Below are positions 46,893 to 54,467 of a stretch of 64,000 nt of DNA, piece after piece. The DNA lies in the NCBI RefSeq assembly GCF_014836875.1, contig NZ_JACSQC010000007.1, positions 2,555 through 66,554 on the forward strand. Reading direction: 5' to 3'. The DNA comes from Arthrobacter pullicola (GTDB taxonomy: Bacteria; Actinomycetota; Actinomycetes; Actinomycetales; Micrococcaceae). Numbering within the stretch: the first letter of the stretch is position 1; each line of letters begins with the position of its first letter. Made by a program: the position numbers and the translations under genes. Under the pieces are notes generated by a model that saw only the letters and a list, made by a program, of their open reading frames with translations, made no database searches and was not told where the DNA came from.

Positions 46893-48458
46893 TCAGTGCT
46901 GGTGGCCGGCGTCGTGCTCATGCCGCCGCTGGTCCGGCTCCTGCTCAGGTTTCCCAACCCCGCCGCCGTCGGTCTGCCCGGACCCGCCGCTGCCGGTCTC
47001 CGTGACCACGAATTGGCCCATCAGTCCCTGGTCCTCATGCAGCAGCAGGTGGCAGTGGTACATGTACGGGTTGTCCGGGTCGGCATAGTCCTCGAACCGC
47101 ATGATTAGCCGGTATGTACGTTCCGGTTCCAGATAGATGGTGTCCTTGCGCCCCTGCAGCTCCGGCGGCGGTTCGGCGCCGTCGATATCGAGGACTTCGA
47201 ACTGCACGTCGTGCACATGCCAGTTGTGCGGAACGCCATGGGTGTTGGTGACCTCCCAGATTTCCGTGGCTCCCAGTGCCACCTCGGCGTCGATTCGGTC
47301 CATATCCATGCTGCGGCCGTTGATCTGCCGGTCCTGGACCTGGAAGGTGCGGGTGACACCGGCGTCGGACTCCGGAATCCCGTACTCGGCGAGCCGGTCC
47401 GGCAGAGGAGCGGAGGGCTGCAGCTGGGGTGCAGCCTGGAGCTTCAGGACATCCAGGCGGTCCGCCGCGCCGAACGCCGACGGCGCCGCGGCGTCGCCAA
47501 GGTCCGGCGGGAAGGAGGTGAGCATGGTGTCCTCCCCGGGTTCCACCGCGACGACGATTTCCGCCCGTTCGCCGGGGGAGAGCCGGACCCGGGTGGTTTC
47601 GTGCGGTTCCCGGAGCAGGCCGCCGTCGGTTGCTGTCTGGGCGAAGCTGCGGTTGTCATCGAACCCGAAGTCGTAGGTCCGGGCGGTGGAGCCGTTGAGC
47701 AGGCGCAGCCGAATCCGGGTGGTCTCCACCTGCTGCACCGCACCGGCCACCCCGTTCGCCAGGATGGTGGTGCCCAGCATGCCGATCTCATTGCCTTGCG
47801 AGTCAGTGATGAGGCTGCCGTCCTGGGCCAGGCGCTTGTCCTGGACAATCACGGGAATGTCGTCCACCCCGTAGTTCTGCGGGAGGCTCAGGGACTGGGA
47901 CAGGGGGTCGTCCAGGATGAACATTCCTGCCAGCCCGCGGTAGACATGTTCCTCGGTGTTTCCATGGGGGTGGGGGTGGTACCAGAGAGTGGCGGCCGGC
48001 TGGTCAATCTGCCAGCTCGGATTCCAGGTGCTGCCCGGATCCACCGGCTGGTGCGGGCCGCCGTCCATCGCGGCAGGCAGATGCATGCCGTGCCAGTGCA
48101 CCGTGGTCGGCTCCGGCAGGTTATTTGCCACTTCGACGGCGATGCGCTCGCCGGCCTGCGCCCGCAGCGTCGGGCCGAGGACCGGTCCATTGAAACCCCA
48201 GGTGGGTGTCTGCAGACCGGCCACGAGTTCACTGCTGCCCTCCTGGGCGTCGAGCGAAAACGTCCTGGTGCCGTCCATCAGCCGTGATTCCGCCAGCGGA
48301 GGGATGGGCAGCGGGCGGTCGAAGGCAGTGGTTGCCTGTTCCAGGGGTGGAGCGGACGGAACGCAGCCTGCGAGCGCCCAAAGAAAAATGACGGCACAGA
48401 GGAGCAGCCCGTGGAAGGGGGTGGCCGCACGGGGCAGTGGAGCTGGACGTGACTGCAT
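46893..48458 (-). CDS. Multicopper oxidase lipoprotein with His-rich tail
   Basis: 521 aa from ATG 48458 (GTG 48464 possible). Lipobox LWALAGC near residue 32. Three cupredoxin domains with all four copper motifs: HWHGMHLP (~118), WYHPHPHGNTEEHVYRGLAG (~158), HGVPHNWHVHDVQFEV (~408) and YHCHLLLHEDQGLMGQF (~467). The HCHxxxHxxxG-M pattern provides T1 Cys, His and Met. The C-terminus ends in Gly-rich then RRHEHDAGHQH, a possible extra metal site. CueO/bilirubin-oxidase-like; may oxidise Cu(I), Mn(II) or phenols. 6.5 kb from copA, without a CsoR box of its own. Confidence 0.9.
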   Translation of the reverse strand: MQSRPAPLPRAATPFHGLLLCAVIFLWALAGCVPSAPPLEQATTAFDRPLPIPPLAESRLMDGTRTFSLDAQEGSSELVAGLQTPTWGFNGPVLGPTLRAQAGERIAVEVANNLPEPTTVHWHGMHLPAAMDGGPHQPVDPGSTWNPSWQIDQPAATLWYHPHPHGNTEEHVYRGLAGMFILDDPLSQSLSLPQNYGVDDIPVIVQDKRLAQDGSLITDSQGNEIGMLGTTILANGVAGAVQQVETTRIRLRLLNGSTARTYDFGFDDNRSFAQTATDGGLLREPHETTRVRLSPGERAEIVVAVEPGEDTMLTSFPPDLGDAAAPSAFGAADRLDVLKLQAAPQLQPSAPLPDRLAEYGIPESDAGVTRTFQVQDRQINGRSMDMDRIDAEVALGATEIWEVTNTHGVPHNWHVHDVQFEVLDIDGAEPPPELQGRKDTIYLEPERTYRLIMRFEDYADPDNPYMYHCHLLLHEDQGLMGQFVVTETGSGGSGQTDGGGVGKPEQEPDQRRHEHDAGHQH

Positions 48459-48535
48459 ACCCACACGTTAGGTCTGGGCTGGAACCGGTCTAATCCGGCT
48501 GGAGTCTACTTCCGGGTCGCCCAGGGGCGACTGTG

Positions 48536-48580
48536 CCCCCGGGCCCCGGGCCCCGGGCCCCGGCCCCCGGGCTCCGGCCC
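48536..48580. repeat. GGGCCCC low-complexity tract
   Basis: Three perfect GGGCCCC heptamers (48541-48561) followed by degenerate GGCCCCCGGGCTCCGGCCCC. Pure G+C, between the multicopper oxidase and the MFS gene. It could form stable hairpins on either strand. Confidence 0.8.
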
Positions 48581-48606
48581 CGTTTGCCGACCAAAGGGTT
48601 GTCTCT

Positions 48607-48624
48607 GCCGACCATATGGTCGGC
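48607..48624. promoter_or_regulatory. 18-bp perfect palindrome, TetR-type operator
   Basis: GCCGACCATATGGTCGGC. It lies just upstream of the -10-like TAGACT (48625-48630) and downstream of TTGTCT (48599-48604). A half site GCCGACCA also occurs at 48586-48593. The ATG is 6 nt after the -10, so the message is probably leaderless. Confidence 0.8.
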
Positions 48625-48636
48625 TAGACTGGGGAA

Positions 48637-50259
48637 ATGACCCAGCCGACCACCCCTCACCTCTCCGCCGGCCCGCGTGAATGGGCCTCCCTGGCCGTTC
48701 TCACGCTCGCTGTGATGCTCCTGGCCGTCGACGGGACCGTCCTGGCGCTGGCGGTGCCGTCGCTGAGCGCTTCCTTGGCGCCGACCTCCACGCAGCTGCT
48801 CTGGATCGGGGATATTTACTCCTTCGCGCTGGCCGGGCTGCTGGTCACCATGGGCAACGTCGCCGACAGGATTGGCCGCAAACGGCTCCTGCTGATCGGC
48901 TCGGCGGGCTTCGGCATCGCCTCGGCCCTGGCCGCGTTCGCCCCCACGCCCGAGGTCCTGATTGCAGCCCGGGCACTCCTGGGTATCAGCGGCGCAACGA
49001 TCATGCCCTCGACCCTGTCGATCATCCGGCACGTCTTCCCGGTGCCGGCCGAACGTACCCGTGCAATCGCCATCTGGTCCGTCGGAGCCGGCGGCGGCGC
49101 AGCGCTGGGACCGCTGGTTGGCGGCATCCTCCTGGAAAACTACTGGTGGGGTTCCGTGTTCCTCATCAATATTCCCGTGATGCTCCTCCTGCTGGTCTCC
49201 GGCGCCATCCTGCTGCCCGAGTCCCGGAACCCGGCCCCGGGGAAGCTGGACCTGGTCTCCGCGGTACTGTCCATTGCGGCAATCGTGCCAATTGTTTACG
49301 CGGTTAAACGGACGTTCGGGTACGGGATCGAACCGGTCGGCATCGCAGCGCTGCTGGTTGGTCTGCTGTCCGGATGGGTGTTCCTCCGCCGGCAGCGGCG
49401 GGTTCCGGATCCCATGCTCGATGTCGAACTGTTCAGTCTGCCGGCGTTCCGTGGCGCCGTTATTGCCAACGGCCTCTCGATTTTTGCGCTGAGCGGCCTG
49501 CTGTTCTTCTTCTCCCAGTACCTGCAGCTGGTACGCGGCTTCGGACCGCTTCAAGCGGGCCTTGCCGAGCTGCCGGTGACCCTGGCGATGATGGCCGTAG
49601 TGTTCGTGATCGGCTCCCTCGTGGCCCGAACGGGAGTGGGTCCGGCCATTGGCGGCGGGCTGATGCTCGGCGGAGTGGGGCTTGTGCTGCTCGCGGTTAC
49701 CGAGGGCTTCGAGGGTTATGTGGGCATTGCGGCCGCGCTGGTCCTCACCGGCCTGGGGATCGGCGTAGCCATGACCCTGTCCACCGATGCGGTGGTGGCC
49801 TCGGCTCCGCGGGAGCGCGCCGGTGCCGCCTCCTCCGTCTCTGAGACAGCTTATGAACTGGGCGTGGCACTGGGGATCGCCGTGCTGGGTTCGATCCTGA
49901 CAGCGCTCTACCGGACGGGCCTGCCGGACCTGTCGGCGCTGTCGGCAGACACCCGTGCCGCTGTCACCGATTCCCTGGCCTCCGGGCTCCAGGCACTGCA
50001 GGGCGGCCCGGCCGAAGCCGTCGCGGACGCCCAGCACGCCTTCACCGGCGCCATGCAGATCACGGCATTGGTCGCGGCCGGTATCCTGCTGCTGGCAGGG
50101 TTCATTGCCTGGCGGGTGATCCCCAAGGTCCTTGAGAGCAACGACGGCGTCGGGCCAGCTCCGGAGCGCAGCGCCGGAACGGCGGCAGCCGCCGCACCGG
50201 AGATTGCTGAAGGAAAGATGGCCGAACCGGAGACCGTGGAAGGCGGCGAGCAGCGGTGA
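48637..50259 (+). CDS. MFS drug exporter (DHA2, 14-TMS type)
   Basis: 540 aa. Fourteen helices are predicted from hydrophobicity. MFS motif A is in GNVADRIGRKRLLLIG (~75-90), motif B-like in AARALLGISGATIMPST (~113), and motif C in GAGGGAALGPLVGGILLENYWWGSVFLINIP (~150-180), which mark proton-driven antiporters such as SmvA/LfrA/QacA. The C-terminal ~40 residues are Ala/Glu/Pro-rich. It overlaps the TetR gene by 4 nt (GTGA) and is probably repressed by it through the upstream palindrome. It should export cationic or hydrophobic drugs. Confidence 0.9.
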   Translation: MTQPTTPHLSAGPREWASLAVLTLAVMLLAVDGTVLALAVPSLSASLAPTSTQLLWIGDIYSFALAGLLVTMGNVADRIGRKRLLLIGSAGFGIASALAAFAPTPEVLIAARALLGISGATIMPSTLSIIRHVFPVPAERTRAIAIWSVGAGGGAALGPLVGGILLENYWWGSVFLINIPVMLLLLVSGAILLPESRNPAPGKLDLVSAVLSIAAIVPIVYAVKRTFGYGIEPVGIAALLVGLLSGWVFLRRQRRVPDPMLDVELFSLPAFRGAVIANGLSIFALSGLLFFFSQYLQLVRGFGPLQAGLAELPVTLAMMAVVFVIGSLVARTGVGPAIGGGLMLGGVGLVLLAVTEGFEGYVGIAAALVLTGLGIGVAMTLSTDAVVASAPRERAGAASSVSETAYELGVALGIAVLGSILTALYRTGLPDLSALSADTRAAVTDSLASGLQALQGGPAEAVADAQHAFTGAMQITALVAAGILLLAGFIAWRVIPKVLESNDGVGPAPERSAGTAAAAAPEIAEGKMAEPETVEGGEQR

Positions 50260-50825
50260 CAGAGCAGGAGGGGACCCGCAATGCCGAACGGACCCGGCGC
50301 GCCGTGCTCGACGCGGCGGTCGATGTCCTGGCAGAGCGGGGGACTGCTGCAACCGTGCAGCACATTGCCACGGCTGCCGGGCTTTCCAAGGGCGGGCTCC
50401 TACACCATTTCCCGGACCGGGACGCGCTGCTGTACGCGGTGGCAGAGGATCACCTGGAACGGTTCCGCCTGCGGGTTCTGGACCGTGTGGATCTGTCCGA
50501 AAACCGGCCGGGCAAAGTGCTCCGCGCCTATGTGCGGGCGCTTTGCGGATCGGATACCAGTCTGCTGGCAGAGTACGGAACTTTCAGTGGAATCTGGCCG
50601 GCGCTGGAAAAAGTCCCCGGTGTGCAGACCCTCAGTGACGAGGACAATGACAGTTGGTTCAAGCTGTTTGAACAGGACGGCCTGGACCCGGACCGGATCC
50701 TGGTGGTCCGGTACGCCACTGAGGGCCTGGCCATTGCGCACTCCTATGACGCGAACGTCTCCACCCGGGTGCTGGAGCGGGCACGTAAGGTGCTGCTCGG
50801 CCTTATCGACGAGGCGGCGGACTAG
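50256..50825 (+). CDS. TetR-family repressor of the MFS exporter
   Basis: 189 aa, GTG start overlapping the exporter stop. N-terminal HTH: RNAERTRRAVLDAAVDVLAERGTAATVQHIATAAGLSKGGLLHHFPDRDALLYAVAEDHLERF, the classic TetR helix-turn-helix plus the LLHHFPDRDAL segment. The helical ligand domain (LLAEYGTFSGIWPALEKVPGVQ...DDPDRILVVRYATEGLAIAHSYDANV-like) is of the QacR/BetI-like size. Co-transcription with the exporter means derepression raises both. Confidence 0.9.
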   Translation: MTEQEGTRNAERTRRAVLDAAVDVLAERGTAATVQHIATAAGLSKGGLLHHFPDRDALLYAVAEDHLERFRLRVLDRVDLSENRPGKVLRAYVRALCGSDTSLLAEYGTFSGIWPALEKVPGVQTLSDEDNDSWFKLFEQDGLDPDRILVVRYATEGLAIAHSYDANVSTRVLERARKVLLGLIDEAAD

Positions 50826-50831
50826 CGCACC

Positions 50832-50879
50832 CGGCCGGCGCACCCTGGCACCGTGGGTGGTGGCTTATTGCGCCGGCCG
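50832..50879. repeat. Inverted repeat after the TetR gene
   Basis: CGGCCGGCGCA (50832-50842) and TGCGCCGGCCG (50869-50879), perfect 11-bp arms separated by 26 nt, between the TetR stop and the methyltransferase start. Possibly a weak terminator; no T-tract. Confidence 0.55.
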
Positions 50880-50916
50880 CGGGACGCCGGGCCGGTTCAG
50901 TAGTACCTTCGACTCC

Positions 50917-51492
50917 ATGACGAAGGTCAGCTACGCGGAGTTCGAGAGACGCTGTGCGCTTGTGATCGGCACCCTGCGGGGCACGGTGCTGGAGATCGGT
51001 GCGGGCACGGGAGAGAACCTGGGGCTGCTGGCCGCGGATGCCGAGTGGATTGGGCTTGAGCCGGACGCCGGGCGGCGCCGGGAACTTGACGCGGCCGCTG
51101 CCGCTTACGGACACCCCGCCGCACTGGCCCGGGGCGCTGAGGACACCGGCCTGGCTGCGGGAAGCATCGACGCTGTGCTGGCAACGAAAGTGCTGTGCTC
51201 GGTCGCGGATCCGCAGGCAGTGCTCGCGGAGGTCCTGCGGGTGCTGAAACCGGGTGGCCGCGCCGTCTTCGCCGAGCATGTCGCCGCCCCGGAAGGAAGC
51301 TTCAAGCGCGGCCTGCAGCGAGCGGCGTCGCCGTTCAGCGCCAGGTGGGATCATGGATGCCGCTGGGACCGGGATTCCGCCGTCCTGCTGGCAGATGCCG
51401 GCTTCCGCGGACGGATGGAGAGCCTGGATGTCAGCCAGGGAATCCTCCCGTCGGTCCCGGTCATCCTCTTCGACGGTACGTCGGCCGGGTAA
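50917..51492 (+). CDS. Class I SAM-dependent methyltransferase
   Basis: 191 aa from ATG 50917. Motif I is TVLEIGAGTGENLGLLAADAEWIGLEPD (~26-53), motif II in LAAGSIDAVLATKVLCSVADPQ, and motif III in VLRVLKPGGRAVFAEHVAAPEG (~107). The layout, with LEP after strand 2 and HVAAPEGSF...WDHGCRWDRDSAVLLADAGF, resembles METTL7/UbiE-like small-molecule methyltransferases. Target unknown. Stand-alone gene at the right edge of the accessory region. Confidence 0.85.
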   Translation: MTKVSYAEFERRCALVIGTLRGTVLEIGAGTGENLGLLAADAEWIGLEPDAGRRRELDAAAAAYGHPAALARGAEDTGLAAGSIDAVLATKVLCSVADPQAVLAEVLRVLKPGGRAVFAEHVAAPEGSFKRGLQRAASPFSARWDHGCRWDRDSAVLLADAGFRGRMESLDVSQGILPSVPVILFDGTSAG

Positions 51493-51718
51493 CTTCAGCG
51501 GCTGTGGAGACTGTTCCGGTACCCGGCTGCGCGGCTGTGCGCCGCCTGCGCGGAAGGCTCCGGGGCGGGGGGCGACAATCTCCTGTGCCGCCCGGGCCTC
51601 GTAACAGGTAGGCTAAGACAGCCGGTAAGGCACGAACGGGTAAACGATTTAGATCAGGGTAAATCAGGCCAGCCGCAGTCTATGCGGGATGGCCGGTTCT
51701 TTTTGGGGAGGAAACACC
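51493..51718. promoter_or_regulatory. Upstream region of garA
   Basis: 226 nt without a gene. TAGGCT at 51609-51614 is the best -10 candidate (weak -35), leaving a ~100-nt leader that ends in GGGGAGG (51704-51710), the garA ribosome site. Confidence 0.4.
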
Positions 51719-52189
51719 ATGGCGGGCGAGGACTACAACGCCGCACGTGCGGATGATCAGCGTGGCTTCAGTGCGGAGGACACGACTTCGATCAGCCTTC
51801 CGCCAATGTCGGATGCGACGTCGATTGAGCCCAAGCTCAGTGTCGACGAGCGCGCCGCGGTTGCTGCCCTTCCCGCAGGCTCCGCCCTCCTCATTGCACA
51901 CTCCGGGCCCAACTCCGGAGCCCGCTTCCTGCTGGATCAGGACGTCACCACGGCCGGACGCCACCCGAACGCGGACATCTTCCTGGACGATGTCACCGTC
52001 TCGCGAAAGCACGTTGAATTCCGCCGCAGCGCGGAAGGATTCCGCGTGGTTGACTCCATGAGCCTGAATGGGACGTACGTCAACAACGACCGGGTGGACA
52101 GCCTGCTGCTGCGCACCGGCAACGAAGTCCAGATCGGCAAGTTCCGGCTCACTTTCTACGCTGCACGTCCGGCTGCCGGCACGGCCTAG
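51719..52189 (+). CDS. garA: FHA-domain regulator GarA/OdhI
   Basis: 156 aa from ATG 51719. GarA/OdhI switches 2-oxoglutarate dehydrogenase, glutamate dehydrogenase and glutamate synthase according to phosphorylation by Ser/Thr kinases. The FHA domain has the phosphothreonine-binding residues in AGRHPNADIFLDDVTVSRKHVEF (Arg, Ser, Arg-Lys-His; ~79-101) and SLNGTYVNNDRV (~115). The N-terminal regulatory Thr-Thr pair is present in EDTTSISLPP (~residues 20-24), corresponding to the ETT motif. First gene of the garA-ftsR-BFN cluster (Rv1827-Rv1829). Confidence 0.92.
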   Translation: MAGEDYNAARADDQRGFSAEDTTSISLPPMSDATSIEPKLSVDERAAVAALPAGSALLIAHSGPNSGARFLLDQDVTTAGRHPNADIFLDDVTVSRKHVEFRRSAEGFRVVDSMSLNGTYVNNDRVDSLLLRTGNEVQIGKFRLTFYAARPAAGTA

Positions 52190-52201
52190 AGGCGGAATCG
52201 G

Positions 52202-52957
52202 ATGCCAGGACCAGAGGCTGCGCGGCGCGCCGTCGGCACCGCCGCGGAGCGTGCGCGTCCGCGCGTGCTCAACATCGGCCAGGTCCTCGCCGACCTCAGT
52301 GGCGAGTTCCCCGGGATCAGTGCGTCCAAAATCCGCTTCCTGGAGGAAAAAGGACTGGTCGCACCGCAGCGCACTGCTGCCGGCTACCGGAAGTACTCCC
52401 TTCAGGACGTTGAACGGCTGAGGTTCGTCCTGGCGCTGCAGCGGGACCAGTACCTGCCGCTGAAGGTCATCAAGGACTACCTCGACGCGATCGACAGGGG
52501 AGAGCGCCCCGAATCGCTGCCCGGCGGCATCACGCTGGCGCCGCGGGCAGTCTCGAGCCAGCTGGCAGAGGAGCTTGCGGCCCGGACGCGGGCCCGCCTG
52601 TTCACCTTCGATGAACTGGTTGCCGAGTCCGGTGCCACGCCGGACCTGGTCCGAAGCCTCATCAGTTTTGGCCTTATCACCGCTCCGGCCCAGCAGTATG
52701 ATGAACACGCCCTGAAAGTCGCCAGAGCCTGCACGCAGCTGGAAGCCCACGGGATCGAGCCACGCCATTTGCGGCCCTTCCGTGCCGCTGCAGACCGGGA
52801 ACTGGGGCTGGTGGAGCGGGTCATCGCACCCGTTGCCTCACGCAGGGACGTCGCCTCCAAAGCACGGGCGGCGGAAACAGCGCGGGAGATCAGCGAGCTT
52901 TGCCTGAACCTGCACAGTGCCCTGGTCAACGGGCAGATAGCCCGGATGGAGAGCTGA
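52202..52957 (+). CDS. ftsR: MerR-family regulator FtsR (Rv1828 type)
   Basis: 251 aa. The N-terminal MerR HTH is LNIGQVLADLSGEFPGISASKIRFLEEKGLVAPQRTAAGYRKYSLQDVERLRFVLALQRDQYLPLKVIKDYLDAIDRG. A second, C-terminal domain (LFTFDELVAESGATPDLVRSLISFGLI...YDEHALKVARACTQLEAHGIEPRHLRPFRAAADREL) is the DNA-binding-like double-MerR arrangement of Rv1828/FtsR, which in Corynebacterium activates ftsZ. It starts 12 nt after garA. Its own target sites are not evident here. Confidence 0.9.
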   Translation: MPGPEAARRAVGTAAERARPRVLNIGQVLADLSGEFPGISASKIRFLEEKGLVAPQRTAAGYRKYSLQDVERLRFVLALQRDQYLPLKVIKDYLDAIDRGERPESLPGGITLAPRAVSSQLAEELAARTRARLFTFDELVAESGATPDLVRSLISFGLITAPAQQYDEHALKVARACTQLEAHGIEPRHLRPFRAAADRELGLVERVIAPVASRRDVASKARAAETAREISELCLNLHSALVNGQIARMES

Positions 52958-52962
52958 AGCCG

Positions 52963-53460
52963 ATGCAGGAAGTCGAAGTTGTAGGCGTACGGATCGAGCT
53001 GCCGTCAAATCAGCCCCTGGTGCTGCTGAAGGAACTTGAGGGTGAGCGCCACCTGCCCATATGGATCGGAGCCCCCGAAGCCAGTGCCATTGCCTTTGTG
53101 CAGCAGGGGATAGTTCCCCCGCGGCCCATGACGCATGACCTGATGGTCAGCGTCATCAAGGCGCTGAAGCACCTGGTCACCGAAGTCCGTCTGGTCTCTG
53201 TGGAAGATACCGTGTTCCATGCGGAACTGGTGTTCGACGACGGCACCCGGGTCTCTTCCCGCGCCTCCGACGCGATCGCCGTCGCCCTGCGGGTTCCCTG
53301 CCCGATCTTCTGCGCCGACACCGTGCTGGATGAAGCCGGTGTGCGCATCACGGAGGCCGACGCAGACGAGGATGAGGACGAGCAGGAGAATGCCGAGCAG
53401 GAACTGCGCCAGTTCCGGGAATTCCTTGCGGATGTCGAACCCGAGGATTTTGAGCGCTGA
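52963..53460 (+). CDS. Bifunctional nuclease family protein (DUF151, Rv1829 type)
   Basis: 165 aa from ATG 52963, 5 nt after ftsR. DUF151 core: VVGVRIELPSNQPLVLLKELEGERHLPIWIGAPEASAIAFVQQGIVPPRPMTHDLMVSVIKALKHLVTEVRLVSVEDTVFHAELVFDDGTRVSSRASDAIAVALRVPCPIFCADTVLDEAGV. The SRASDAIALAL-like helix and PIWIG-EA are the family fingerprint; related plant and Thermotoga proteins have DNase/RNase activity. The C-terminus is very acidic. Conserved gene of the garA cluster; cellular role unknown. Confidence 0.92.
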   Translation: MQEVEVVGVRIELPSNQPLVLLKELEGERHLPIWIGAPEASAIAFVQQGIVPPRPMTHDLMVSVIKALKHLVTEVRLVSVEDTVFHAELVFDDGTRVSSRASDAIAVALRVPCPIFCADTVLDEAGVRITEADADEDEDEQENAEQELRQFREFLADVEPEDFER

Positions 53461-53785
53461 GCGGCTCGACACGCCTGCAAAAATATAGGCCGCATCTTTG
53501 ACCTTGGGCGTCCACGGATCTAACGTCGAAGCATAGAGTTCCCATTGCGCTAATGGGTTATCAGGAAGACACTTAGACAGGCCTAAACAGCTCTGGACAA
53601 ACCAGGACAAACCTGGACAAACCTGGACAGACACACAGAAGGTCCGCCAAGGACGGTTGAGACACCGGCTGAGGCACAGGGTTAGAATCCAGTCTGAGTG
53701 ACCACCCAGTGAATAACTGGAATGGACCAGTCCCGATGGCCTCTGGCAGCCGCCGACTTAACGGGGACCGTTACTAGGAGGAACA
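53461..53785. promoter_or_regulatory. Upstream region of the MerR gene
   Basis: 325 nt with no gene. It contains the 10-bp-period GGACAAACCT repeats (53595-53634) and a promoter-like pair GAGACA (53659-53664) / TAGAAT (53683-53688), spacer 18, about 100 nt before the GTG start, whose ribosome site is AGGAGGAAC. Confidence 0.5.
53595..53634. repeat. GGACAAACCT direct repeats with 10-bp period
   Basis: GGACAAACCA, GGACAAACCT, GGACAAACCT, then degenerate GGACAGACAC. Each copy sits one helical turn from the next, ~25 bp upstream of the proposed -35 of the MerR gene. Confidence 0.85.
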
Positions 53786-54376
53786 GTGAGTCCGAAAGGC
53801 GATGCCGGCGAAAACCGCGCCGTTGCACCCGGAAAGGTACTTCCGGCCAGTGCCCAGGGACTGCTGTTCACCGAAGACCTGCCGGTCCTGGATGAAGACG
53901 CGGGCTACCGCGGCCCCACGGCCTGCAAGGCAGCCGGCATCACGTACCGCCAGCTGGACTACTGGGCCCGAACGGGACTGGTGGAGCCCGCCGTCCGCGG
54001 CGCTTCCGGCTCCGGCACCCAGCGCCTCTACAGCTTCCGCGACATCCTGGTCTTGAAGGTCGTCAAACGGCTTCTGGACACCGGTGTTTCCCTGCAGCAG
54101 ATCCGGACCGCCGTGGAGCACCTCCGGGAGCGCGGCGTGGAAGACCTGGCCCAGATCACTCTGATGAGTGACGGCGCCAGCGTTTATGAGTGCACCTCGG
54201 CTGACGAGGTCATCGACCTGGTGCAGGGCGGACAGGGAGTCTTTGGGATCGCCGTCGGCCGGGTCTGGCGCGAGGTCGAAGGAAGCCTGGCCCAACTGCC
54301 CAGCGAGCACGTCGACGAGCATTCATATGCTGAGGATGAACTCAGCCGGCGGCGTGCCGCCCGCAAAATCAGCTAG
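53786..54376 (+). CDS. MerR-family regulator (Rv1830/ResR type)
   Basis: 196 aa, GTG 53786. N-terminal tail ~40 residues including GLLFTEDLPVLDEDAGYRG, then MerR HTH: GPTACKAAGITYRQLDYWARTGLVEPAVRGASGSGTQRLYSFRDILVLKVVKRLLDTGVSLQQIRTAVEHLRERGVEDLAQITL. The C-terminal part (VYECTSADEVIDLVQGGQGVFGIAVGRVWREVEGSLAQLP) is the Rv1830 family extension, which has no metal-binding Cys. In mycobacteria this protein (ResR) affects growth and drug tolerance. Separated from BFN by 325 nt with its own promoter-like elements. Confidence 0.9.
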   Translation: MSPKGDAGENRAVAPGKVLPASAQGLLFTEDLPVLDEDAGYRGPTACKAAGITYRQLDYWARTGLVEPAVRGASGSGTQRLYSFRDILVLKVVKRLLDTGVSLQQIRTAVEHLRERGVEDLAQITLMSDGASVYECTSADEVIDLVQGGQGVFGIAVGRVWREVEGSLAQLPSEHVDEHSYAEDELSRRRAARKIS

Positions 54377-54392
54377 CCAGTCCACATACGTA

Positions 54393-54423
54393 AAAGGCCG
54401 CTTCCTCCGGGGAAGCGGCCTTT
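54393..54423. terminator. Bidirectional hairpin terminator
   Basis: Perfect 13-bp stem AAAGGCCGCTTCC (54393-54405) and GGAAGCGGCCTTT (54411-54423), loop TCCGG. It lies between the MerR gene and the convergent ParA-like gene, with A/T ends on both strands. Confidence 0.88.
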
Positions 54424-54467
54424 CGCGTGTTCAGGGTGGCTTGACCGGCCGGAGCCGGCAGTGGCTC

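Noticed and set aside
46848-47108. Small plus-strand ORF (86 codons) downstream of the NmrA-like gene
   Set aside because: Lies opposite the end of the multicopper oxidase, with no ribosome site of note and no domain.
48490-50352. 620-codon minus-strand ORF opposite the MFS gene
   Set aside because: Product is Arg/Gln/Gly-rich without membrane helices or motifs, while the plus strand encodes a full MFS transporter and TetR start.
53595-53634. Possible CRISPR array
   Set aside because: The 10-bp units are contiguous with no spacers, and there are no cas genes.
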